Both the position numbers and the translations under genes were made by a program. A model generated the notes under the pieces. The model ran no database searches, was not told the DNA's origin, and saw only the letters and a program-made list of their open reading frames with translations. DNA of 27,666 bases from Chrysochromulina tobinii (taxonomy: Eukaryota; Haptophyta; Prymnesiales; Chrysochromulinaceae). This document shows positions 1 to 6,950 of this stretch, piece after piece (the first letter of the stretch is position 1; each line of letters starts with the position of its first letter). The stretch lies in the NCBI GenBank assembly GCA_001275005.1, contig JWZX01003020.1, positions 1 to 27,666 on the forward strand, read 5' to 3'.

Positions 1-275
1 CCAGGAAGCCATGGGCATGGCCAGTTGTGAAGCACAATTAAAATCGTTGTGTAGATACTATAATCGAGGCCTATTTACATTATTTAAGCTTATTTACCAC
101 CCAAATATGGATCAGATAACTACAACCCAAATATGGTAAAAAGGCGCCTGCGGCGCCGGCTCCGAAAAAATGAAACTTCCGCTTGGTGGTGCATCTGATC
201 TTAGAATCACTCCGAATTTAGAAACTGTCGCAAGTTTCAAATCCGCCGAGAGAATTCGAGAGTTCCTCGCATGAT
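1..275. other. AT-richer flank, no gene seen
   Basis: This stretch is clearly more AT-rich than the coding DNA and I see no gene in it. It contains an exact 12-bp direct repeat, ACCCAAATATGG, at 99-110 and 125-136. It also holds a short perfect hairpin, GGCGCC-TGC-GGCGCC, at 143-157. It lies 3' of the minus-strand gene that ends at 276, so the hairpin could fall in that gene's 3' UTR or terminator; that is inference. Confidence 0.5.
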
Positions 276-1196
276 CTACCGCTCTACAAGCTTATCCACG
301 GGCCACGAGTTGTGGCCTCGCTGCTTGACGTGGTAGGGGCCGGATTTCCCCAAGTGGTAGATGCGCAGTGCGCTGCCATGGACTGGCGTAACGATGTGCC
401 CGTGCCGCCAGCCCCAGGCGGCTCGCTCGCGCATGCCACGGATCGTCTTCGTATTGAGCTCTGGCTTCCAGTCGCTGCTCTTGACGAAGGCGCGCATCAC
501 GTTGCGCGGGTAGGCCCACACTGCTGCGTAAGTGTTCGTGGGCGTCACAAAGTCGCCGAGCCCATCGAGGGCGAGGATTGTAGTACGCGCGGCCGGCCGC
601 ACGATGTCGGAAAAGAAGCTATTCCCGGCGCTGTCGTTGACCACGCGCGTGAAGCCAAGCAGCAGGCCATGCTTCGTGTAGAGCGTCGGCGCCAACGCGA
701 CCTGCGCTGACATCGCTCGGCCTGGTACGAGCGTGTCGCCCTCGACGCTCAAAAACCAGTCGAAATTCTCGAGCTCGGCGGCCATGTGCTCGCGATGCGC
801 CCACGCGAGCCGGAACGGATGTGCAAGTGTGTGCGCTGCGACACGGACTGCAACACGGCCATGGCTGGAGGAAGGTGGCGACGAGGCGTGGCCGTCTGCG
901 GCGGCCAGGGCTCTGGCCGCCGAGGTCGAGGTGGCAGGTGCCGCCGCCGCCGCGCACGCGCTCGCGCGCCACTGCCTCAGCCGGTCTTGGTACGCATGGC
1001 CCTCGTTGACGTCGACCACCGCTTCAATCATTGCAAAGGAGTCGTACGCGCACTCCATCTCGTCGAGCAGCCGCACGACGGCATTGAAGTTGAAGTCGCG
1101 CCACGCGGCCGACGTCTTAACGGCGGACGTGCGCGAGTCGACACCGGCCGTGACCGAGGCGTCGAAGTAGGTGATGTGCGCGAGAAGTCGCGACAT
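276..1196 (-). CDS. Glycosyltransferase-like (GT-A-like) hypothetical protein
   Basis: A complete 306-residue frame runs from an ATG at 1196 to a TAG at 276. Residues 125-155 read HPFRLAWAHREHM, then FDWFLSVEGDTLV. This resembles the segment of nucleotide-sugar-dependent GT-A transferases where a buried strand leads into the acidic metal-binding motif; E152-G153-D154 would be the DxD equivalent. The C-terminal half is rich in Trp, His and Arg (for example WGWRHGHIVTPVHGSALRIYHLGKSGPYH). An Ala/Ser-rich low-complexity stretch at about 78-112 interrupts the N-terminal third. No signal peptide or membrane helix is obvious, which is unusual for a Golgi transferase, so an unseen upstream exon is possible. 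The next gene is divergent, 118 bp away. Seen: a complete frame and the acidic motif. Inferred: glycosyltransferase function, held only moderately; it may be an uncharacterised algal family. Confidence 0.5.
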   Translation of the reverse strand: MSRLLAHITYFDASVTAGVDSRTSAVKTSAAWRDFNFNAVVRLLDEMECAYDSFAMIEAVVDVNEGHAYQDRLRQWRASACAAAAAPATSTSAARALAAADGHASSPPSSSHGRVAVRVAAHTLAHPFRLAWAHREHMAAELENFDWFLSVEGDTLVPGRAMSAQVALAPTLYTKHGLLLGFTRVVNDSAGNSFFSDIVRPAARTTILALDGLGDFVTPTNTYAAVWAYPRNVMRAFVKSSDWKPELNTKTIRGMRERAAWGWRHGHIVTPVHGSALRIYHLGKSGPYHVKQRGHNSWPVDKLVER

Positions 1197-1314
1197 AAAA
1201 AACCGTTTGTTTTGCGATGGTTACGGCGTTGGGCGACTCGCGATGGGTGCATACATGTACCGTTACTCGAGATCTGTTAGCCGCCCCTGTGTGTAAACCC
1301 ACCAATTGCACCGA
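1197..1314. promoter_or_regulatory. Divergent intergenic promoter region
   Basis: These 118 bp separate two genes transcribed away from each other (ATG at 1196 on minus, ATG at 1315 on plus). Both promoters and 5' UTRs must fit here, so the region is probably a bidirectional promoter. I recognise no specific element. Confidence 0.4.
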
Positions 1315-2583
1315 ATGAAAGTTTGTGTGAATGTGAAACGTGATGGCGCCTTGGGCTTCGGAAAAGCCTCCCGCGCCGCAAAAAGCGCTTCCGTGGCCCA
1401 GGGCGGAATGCAAGTCGCCGTCCTTGGAGCCGGAGATATAGGCTGCGCCGTAGGAATTGCTTTCGCGGCGAAGGGCATGAAAGTCACCTTCATCGGCCGC
1501 GATTCGCCCACGGGATGTGAGCTGTGCGAGGCCGCTAGCGCGGGGGGTGCGCGCCTGCAGCACAGTCGCTGGAGTGTTAGTATGTCTGCTGAGGCATGTG
1601 CATCCGCATTCACGACAGATTTGTCCAAGCTCGCGGTAGCCGACGTGATCTTTCTCGCCTGCAAGCGCCATCACAACGCGACTCTGGGGCCCGCGATTGC
1701 AAGGCATGCAAAGAGCTCTGCCGCGCTGGTGGTGCTTCAGAATGGCGTCGGAGTTGAGGAAGAGCTGCGCGCGCTCATCGGTGCGGGAGGACCCTCGCCG
1801 TCACAGGCAGTAGTGAATTTCAATATTGTACGCGAGATCCTCCCGGAGCGGCGCGGTGCCGTCTTTCACTGGACGACGCCTCGTGTGCGCAAGCCGCCCG
1901 CTTTTCTGCTGCCCTCGAGCGTGTCCGACCTGGCTAGGATGATGGACGATGCGGGCCTCATGACGTCGACGACGCCTGACATTGCTCGCGCAGCGTACGG
2001 TAAGTTAATCGTCAACGCGGGAGGCAACGCCATCAATGCGTTGTGTGGCCTCGACATTCGATCCATGGTTCGAATCTCGGGGTATCGCAAGCTCATCTCA
2101 GCAGCGTGCCTCGAAGTCGAGGCCGTATACAAGGCCAATGGCATTGAGTATGACCCTTCCGGTAGCACGCAGTATTTGCGGCTGCTCTCGCTGCCTTCCC
2201 CCCTCCTCTGGCTCCTCTCGCAGCTCGTCATTGGCGCCTGCGGTCGCTCATCGATGTGGAGCGATCTACACTACCGACGACCGACGGAGATCGAGTACCT
2301 CAACGGCGAGATCGTTGCGCTCGGCAAGAAGGCGGGGGTGCCCACCCCTCTGAATTCGCGGCTGTACGAGCTTGTTCGAGCCGCCGAGGCCGCGAATACC
2401 GGCCATCCGAACCTCTCGCCAGAGGCGATAGCCGCGCACGTGGAGGTCTCGTTCGCCAAGGGTGGTGGGGCAGGCGCAGGCGGCGGTGGCGGCGATTCGC
2501 TTGAGGCGCTCATCTTTTACGCCGCGCCCGCGCTGTTTCTAGTGGTCGGTGTGGGGCTCGCGATGTACTTCAGAACAGTATGA
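1315..2583 (+). CDS. Ketopantoate reductase (PanE/ApbA) family, C-terminal membrane anchor
   Basis: The family reduces 2-dehydropantoate to pantoate with NADPH in pantothenate/CoA synthesis, although many eukaryotic members have unknown substrates. Numbered from the ATG at 1408, the Rossmann motif is VLGAGDIG (G7, G9, G12), followed by the LQNGVG motif. The catalytic lysine is K199 in AAYGKLIVNAGGN. The C-terminal helical domain carries RRPTEIEYLNGEIV with the active-site glutamate E294, then GVPTPLNSRLYELV. All key family residues are therefore present. Starts: the first ATG is 1315 (422 aa), but the Rossmann strand begins exactly at the ATG at 1408 (391 aa). The extra 31 residues are basic and Ser/Ala-rich and could be an organelle-targeting peptide. 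Oddity: after a Gly-rich linker the last ~27 residues form a hydrophobic helix (LIFYAAPALFLVVGVGLAMYF), predicting a tail-anchored enzyme. Confidence 0.88.
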   Translation: MKVCVNVKRDGALGFGKASRAAKSASVAQGGMQVAVLGAGDIGCAVGIAFAAKGMKVTFIGRDSPTGCELCEAASAGGARLQHSRWSVSMSAEACASAFTTDLSKLAVADVIFLACKRHHNATLGPAIARHAKSSAALVVLQNGVGVEEELRALIGAGGPSPSQAVVNFNIVREILPERRGAVFHWTTPRVRKPPAFLLPSSVSDLARMMDDAGLMTSTTPDIARAAYGKLIVNAGGNAINALCGLDIRSMVRISGYRKLISAACLEVEAVYKANGIEYDPSGSTQYLRLLSLPSPLLWLLSQLVIGACGRSSMWSDLHYRRPTEIEYLNGEIVALGKKAGVPTPLNSRLYELVRAAEAANTGHPNLSPEAIAAHVEVSFAKGGGAGAGGGGGDSLEALIFYAAPALFLVVGVGLAMYFRTV

Positions 2584-2719
2584 GGACTTATGAGGACCTC
2601 TCACATGTTCATATTGACTCCCAGTGCGAACCATTTTTTCTGACGAACAGTTAGATAGTCGCACTACGGAGCGGCGTCTTTGGGAAAACATTTCACAGGA
2701 TAATTTCACAGATCTCGAG

Positions 2720-3949
2720 ATGTCGACCGCGCTCGCCAACCTCCAAGTTCTACTCGCGCAGTGCCGCGCTGGCGCCATTCCGGCATCAGATTCTCATCTC
2801 CATGCAGTTCGTATGAACACAGCTCGAGCTCGTGTTACCCTTAGCAGTGCTTCCGTACCCACGCCACCATTTCGATTTGTCGACATCGGTGTAAACCTTC
2901 TCGATGCAATGTTTGAAGGGAACTACCGTGGCAAGCAGCACCATCCACCTGACCTCGATGCAGTGCTCGCACGCGCTGCAGAGGCAGGTGTGTCTCACGC
3001 CATCGTCACCGCGGGCACGCTCGAGGAATCGCGTCGCGCGCTCAGCTTTGTGCGAGCACAGCGTGCTGCGGGGTGTCCAATTCGCCTTCACTCAACTGTT
3101 GGTGTCCATCCGACACGCTCGCTCGAGTTTTTGCCCGACGCGGACCGTGCCGAGGTCGAGGCTGCGATGGCAGCAGTGCCTGCCGAGCAGCATGCGTCCG
3201 CGTGCGCTGAGGCCGTCGCGCTCGCGTCGCTGGAGACCGTAGTATTGAGCCGGCCACATGTCAAGGATGCAATGGCAGCGCACGTGACCGCGCTGCGGTC
3301 GGTGCTCGAAGATGGCGTCACAGACGGCGCGGTGGTGGCGGTAGGCGAGTGCGGCTTGGACTACGACCGGCTCGCCTTTTGCCCCAAGGGCGTTCAGCGC
3401 GCGAGCTACGCGCAGCAACTCGAGCTGGCGCACGCGACACTCCTCCCTCTCTTCTTGCACAACCGTGCGACCGGAGGCGAGTTTGCGGCCATGTGTGCCG
3501 CAGAGCGATCACAGATGGGCGCGGGAGGCGTCGTGCACTCCTTCGATGGCGACGTGGCCGAGCTGGAAGAGCTCCTAGGGCTCGGTCTGCACATCGGTCT
3601 GAACGGCTGCTCACTCAAGACCCGGGCGAACCTCGATGTCGCCGCGTGCGTGCCGCTGGACAGGCTGCATCTGGAGACCGACGCGCCGTGGTGTGGGATC
3701 AAGGGTACGCATGCGGGTGCGGCCCATGTACGCCCGTTGCTCGCGGCGGCCACAGGCGCGCCGCATGCTGAGGAGAAGAAGGAGAAATGGCGGCCTGGCG
3801 CACTGGTCAAAGACCGTTGCGAGCCATGCCATATTAGGCAGGTCTTACAGGTGGTGAGCGCAGCGCGGGGAGGTCGAGGCGAAGCGGCGGAGGCGGAGGT
3901 CGCCGCTGCGGCCTTTGAAAACAGCATGCGCATGTTTCGATTGGAATAG
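2720..3949 (+). CDS. TATDN1: TatD-family metal-dependent nuclease (TATDN1 type)
   Basis: TatD proteins are TIM-barrel, divalent-metal hydrolases with 3'-5' exonuclease activity; the eukaryotic TATDN1 branch is linked to DNA processing. The first strand reads FRFVDIGVNLLDAMF, the TATDN1 form in which the bacterial DxHxH is replaced by DIGVNL. Next come TVGVHPT, VAVGECGLDYD (metal-ligand Glu), LPLFLHNR (His), GVVHSFDG (His) and LHLETDAPWC (catalytic Asp), all in family order. The ATG at 2720 gives 409 aa and the ATG at 2813 gives 378 aa; the barrel begins about 20 residues after the second. The N-terminal extension may be a targeting peptide. Human TATDN1 is about 297 aa. The excess lies in this extension, an Ala/Glu-rich insert after VGVHPT, and a charged insert (EEKKEKW) near the C terminus. 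It starts 136 bp after the upstream same-strand gene. Confidence 0.9.
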   Translation: MSTALANLQVLLAQCRAGAIPASDSHLHAVRMNTARARVTLSSASVPTPPFRFVDIGVNLLDAMFEGNYRGKQHHPPDLDAVLARAAEAGVSHAIVTAGTLEESRRALSFVRAQRAAGCPIRLHSTVGVHPTRSLEFLPDADRAEVEAAMAAVPAEQHASACAEAVALASLETVVLSRPHVKDAMAAHVTALRSVLEDGVTDGAVVAVGECGLDYDRLAFCPKGVQRASYAQQLELAHATLLPLFLHNRATGGEFAAMCAAERSQMGAGGVVHSFDGDVAELEELLGLGLHIGLNGCSLKTRANLDVAACVPLDRLHLETDAPWCGIKGTHAGAAHVRPLLAAATGAPHAEEKKEKWRPGALVKDRCEPCHIRQVLQVVSAARGGRGEAAEAEVAAAAFENSMRMFRLE

Positions 3950-4165
3950 CAGCAGGAGAGCGGGACGGGAGAAAGAGAGGCTGAGACGGCGGTGACGGCT
4001 CACGCGCCCCCGGCGACGATCGCGCAGGGCGGGCGTCGAGGTCCCCGGATCCTCACGATGGCCTATTCAGTCTCACCGTCGGGCTTGATGCGATGGAACG
4101 TGGAGATTACGTGGAGATGCTCGATGGGACGCGTGTTTGATTTTAACATGAGCCGACTGTGCCCG

Positions 4166-4199
4166 GCCGGCAGCTGCGCTGCCGTGCGGCAGAGCCGGC
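4166..4199. repeat. Nested inverted repeat (stem-loop)
   Basis: An inner stem CTGCCG-TG-CGGCAG (4179-4192) is framed by two copies of the palindrome GCCGGC (4166-4171 and 4194-4199), which can pair as an outer stem. No function is assigned. Confidence 0.55.
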
Positions 4200-4424
4200 G
4201 ACCCCGCGGCGATTGCCGAATGCGCCGGATTCCGATGGGCGATTCCCGATAAGCGATATACACTGCATTGTCTGCATTTATATGTTACTTCGCAGTTCGG
4301 ACACGGACTTCGGTTTTTCCGCATTCCCAGGTACGCGAGTCGCGACCGTCGGGGTATTCCCGGCGCGCGCCGTAGCCCGTACACGTACGATCATGCCTAC
4401 GATCTACCCCTACCGGTATCGGGA

Positions 4425-4445
4425 CCGCGGGGCGGGGACCCGCGG
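4425..4445. repeat. GC-rich hairpin
   Basis: A perfect 7-bp stem CCGCGGG / CCCGCGG encloses a 7-nt loop (GCGGGGA). It lies between convergent gene ends and may fall in a 3' UTR. Confidence 0.55.
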
Positions 4446-4559
4446 CCACGCGCGCACACACCGTTGATACTGTAGTATACTGATATGATACAAGTATGAC
4501 CGTGGCGATGCATATTGTCTGCCGCCCCGTCACGTGTCAGCCGTCTGTCGCGATTCCCG

Positions 4560-4627
4560 GAGCGGAATGCGGAGCCCCAGTCCGCTGTCCGGTGCCCGCC
4601 GGGCCGGGCTCCGCATCCGGTCCGCTC
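4560..4627. repeat. Long bulged stem-loop
   Basis: An 11-bp perfect inverted repeat, ATGCGGAGCCC (4567-4577) and GGGCTCCGCAT (4606-4616), is extended outward. After a 4-nt one-sided bulge comes a further 7-bp stem, GAGCGGA (4560-4566) / TCCGCTC (4621-4627). The 18 paired positions are far more than GC richness alone readily gives. Candidates are a structured RNA, a 3' UTR element of the minus-strand MTHFR gene, or a relic of a short inverted-repeat element. There is no known family match that I can name. Confidence 0.6.
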
Positions 4628-4709
4628 AAACACTGGCACGCACACTAGCACTTATCACTGGCCCGGACGGCACCTGCCACACCTGAATCTCGCGTAATCT
4701 CGCGAGGAC

Positions 4710-5690
4710 TCAGATGCGATGCTTGAGTGGTCCGAAGCCGGCGCTGGCCAGCGGCCTGAGGATCTCGGCCGCGTTGAGCGTGTACACGTGCGGCGGCTCC
4801 GCGCCCTGCAACCGCAGCTGTCGAAGCTGCTTGATGAGAAGCGTATCGCTCAGGGAGGCGAGCAACCTGCAGGCGCAGAGAGAAGCATTCGCGGCGTCGG
4901 TGAGAAGGCATCCTTAGAGAGAAGGAGGGATGCTGATCGTCCTCATCTGTGGACATCCACGGCAGCCAAAGGCCATCGGTGGCAAGCAAGCGCACTCAGA
5001 GGTTGACGTAGCGAGAAGCTGATCGTCGAGCCATTTGGGGACCTCGACGGCAATCGCGCGGCAGATGCGTCGGAAGTCCGCCGCGACCGAGCCTACTGGC
5101 AGCAGGCCTGGCACGATCGGGCAGCGCACCCCTGCAGCGCGCGCGTCTGCTGCGAACTCGCTGTGCGTCTCCGCATCAAAGCAAGGCAGCGACACGACGA
5201 GCTCTGCGCCGGCAGCCACCTGCAACGCCAGCGCCTGCAGATCGGCGTCGTACTCACCGAGCTCGCCGCATGCTCCACGAGGATACCCGCACACGCTCAC
5301 ACGCATGCGCTCGCCGCACCGCTCCTTGATGCAGCGCACCAGATCGAGCACACTGCTGAAGGCCCCGGGAGCCGTGCGCTGACCTGGCTGACCGCCAAGA
5401 ATGAGAACGTCGCGCACGCCGACGCCCATGGCCGAGTCAAGCATAGACTCGATACTGTCCAAGGTTACCTCGGGTCGCGAAATCTGCATCTGCGGTCGAA
5501 TGGAGTGCGTCGCGCGCACATGCTCAAGGATCTGCAGGCCTGGACCATTGACGCTCACAAGGGATGGGCCGAGCGCCGCATATGCCGCAAGACGTCCTCC
5601 ACTCGCGAGCAGATCGTCGATGCCCTTGGTACTGCGGGGCGTAAAGATCTCGAGCGAGAGCGAGCGCAACGTGCCGCCAGTCAGCGCCAT
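4710..5690 (-). CDS. metF: Methylenetetrahydrofolate reductase-like protein, two exons (join 4996..5690 and 4710..4866)
   Basis: MTHFR reduces 5,10-methylene-THF to 5-methyl-THF on FAD in one-carbon metabolism. From the ATG at 5690, SLEIFTPRSTKG matches the family's first barrel strand, with E14 at the catalytic glutamate. Then come VRDVLILGGQPG, VSVCGYPRGA, AAGAELVVSLPCFDAETHSEF and CPIVPGLLPV, matching successive barrel strands. The open frame stops in-frame at 4914 before the last helices, but removing 4867-4995 restores the normal C terminus (GAEPPHVYTLNAAEIL, cf. the family's FHFYTLN). The spliced protein is 283 aa, the size of bacterial MetF, with no C-terminal SAM-binding regulatory domain. 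Oddities: the conserved RGDPP Asp (E. coli D120) is Gln101, and the usual HLTC motif reads QMQIS. Folate chemistry may therefore be altered. Family assignment is strong, exact activity uncertain. The 5705 upstream start would be TTG. Confidence 0.82.
4867..4995 (-). other. Predicted spliceosomal intron in the MTHFR-like gene
   Basis: The intron is 129 nt, donor GA|GTGCGC at 4995 and acceptor CTGCAG|G ending at 4867, preceded by a pyrimidine-rich tract (TTCTCTCTGCGCCTGCAG). It contains the in-frame TAA at 4914-4916. Splicing keeps the frame (phase 2) and gives 47 residues from the VPKW motif to the end of YTLN, matching E. coli MetF. A donor at 5006 (AC|GTCAAC) would also keep frame but gives a shorter connection. 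Predicted, not observed. Confidence 0.7.
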
Positions 5691-5852
5691 GCGCCGCCGA
5701 GACAAATAGTAGATAGAAGAGGATGCGAAGTTGAAGTTGCGAAGTTGTGAAGTGTGAATGTGGAGTGAAAGTTTGAGGAAGATTCAATACCCTCCCATAC
5801 GCTCGAAAAAGGGAAACACCCGGGGCACGCAACGCACGCATGCACCCCCTTA

Positions 5853-6812
5853 TCACAACCGAGCCCCGAGGCTCAGTTCCGAAGCCACTGGCGTGCTCTC
5901 AAACCACGTCCGCCCCAGGCTGGCGCCCTGGTGATCCGCCGCCTCTGAAAACCAGCGCGCCCACGTGCTCGCAAAGGCTGCGGAGGTGAACTTGGACCCG
6001 ATCGTCGGCGTGCACACGACCTCGATGGGAGCACCGTCATCGCTTAGATGCATGCAACCCGCCGGGATCCGCAAGGCTGCGCTGTGCAGGTAGGCTCGTT
6101 CTTCGCGCTTGGCATCGTCGGCCGCGGCGTAGAGGGTATCGCCGAGTACCGGGCTACCGAGGCACTTCATGGCCACGCGAAGCTGGTGTGTTCTGCCTGT
6201 GAGTGGCTTGAGCACAAACGCACGGAGAGGCTGGCCCGTTGGGCCCTCTTCGGTCGCATCCTGTGTGAGCGCTTCCGAGGTGAAGACGGTGACTGCCGGG
6301 TTCTCCAGGGAGCGCAGCAGCTTCCACTGACCACGCCGCGAGCGCTCCATATCTCCAGACACGCGGCCCATCTTTTTGGCCGGCTTCCTCGCCGAGAGCG
6401 CCACGTAGTATTTATGTAGCCTCCTATCGCGCAGCAACTCGCTCGCTTCGCGTGCCGCGGCCGCAGATTTGGCTACCATGAGTAGGCCTGACGTAACACG
6501 GTCCAGTCTGTGCACGCTGAATAGTCGGCCGCTGAATTCCAGCTCCCCACGCCGCTGCATATCACGCAGCATGGGCAGCACGCCCGGGCTGCCCTCTTCT
6601 TCATGATGGAACCCAAATCCTGGGGGCTTGTCGACAAAGAGCAGTCCTGATGTGTGATGCACGATCGACAGCGCAGTCGCGCCGACAGCTACGATTGGTT
6701 GTGGATGGATCATGCTTAGTTCACGGCTTTCATGCAAAGGGCTCAGCAATCCTTTCGGTTTTTCTCGCACGATTTTGTGTGAAATTGCCTGTGAACGAAA
6801 GTGATTGTCCAT
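5853..6812 (-). CDS. RluA-family RNA pseudouridine synthase
   Basis: The family isomerises uridine to pseudouridine in rRNA or tRNA. The sequence shows LLFVDKPPGFGFHHE near the start of the catalytic domain, then the family signature SVHRLDRVTSGLLMVAKS. D104, counted from the ATG at 6812, is the catalytic aspartate. KYYVALSARKP and LKPLTGRTHQLRVAMKCLGSPVLGDTLY follow, and a C-terminal HSAALRIP corresponds to the last core strand. No S4 RNA-binding domain is visible. Starts: ATGs at 6917 (354 aa), 6812 (319 aa) and 6713 (286 aa) are all in frame. I chose 6812 because its basic, Ser-containing leader could target an organelle while leaving a normal intergenic distance; this is not decisive. It resembles the short TruC/RluA-like branch, but the target RNA cannot be told from sequence. 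Confidence 0.88.
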   Translation of the reverse strand: MDNHFRSQAISHKIVREKPKGLLSPLHESRELSMIHPQPIVAVGATALSIVHHTSGLLFVDKPPGFGFHHEEEGSPGVLPMLRDMQRRGELEFSGRLFSVHRLDRVTSGLLMVAKSAAAAREASELLRDRRLHKYYVALSARKPAKKMGRVSGDMERSRRGQWKLLRSLENPAVTVFTSEALTQDATEEGPTGQPLRAFVLKPLTGRTHQLRVAMKCLGSPVLGDTLYAAADDAKREERAYLHSAALRIPAGCMHLSDDGAPIEVVCTPTIGSKFTSAAFASTWARWFSEAADHQGASLGRTWFESTPVASELSLGARL

Positions 6813-6950
6813 GCAGCCGCGCCTGTGCGAGGTATCTCCAATTATAACCTCACCTCTTACTGCATGCTGTGACACGACGAACGACGGACCCACCGCTTTG
6901 TACCCCACCGAGTACATGTATGGACTCACTCAGACACTAATCAGCAAATG

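Larger units (their letters stand above)
3950..4709. other. Intergenic region between convergent genes, rich in stem-loops
   Basis: No convincing gene lies in these 760 bp; the short frames are Arg-rich and have no recognisable motif. The region separates two convergent 3' ends. It holds at least three GC-rich inverted repeats (4166-4199, 4425-4445, 4560-4627), listed separately. It also has one copy of the palindrome TACCGGTA at 4411-4418, which recurs twice at 27510-27533. Confidence 0.6.

Noticed and set aside
2064-2080. tRNA B-box-like sequence GGTTCGAATCTC
   Set aside because: It lies inside the ketopantoate reductase coding sequence, and no D-arm, anticodon arm or acceptor pairing is found around it.
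3992-4252. 86-residue plus-strand frame in the 3950-4709 gap
   Set aside because: It starts with a non-ATG codon, is Arg-rich with no motif, and overlaps strong stem-loops.
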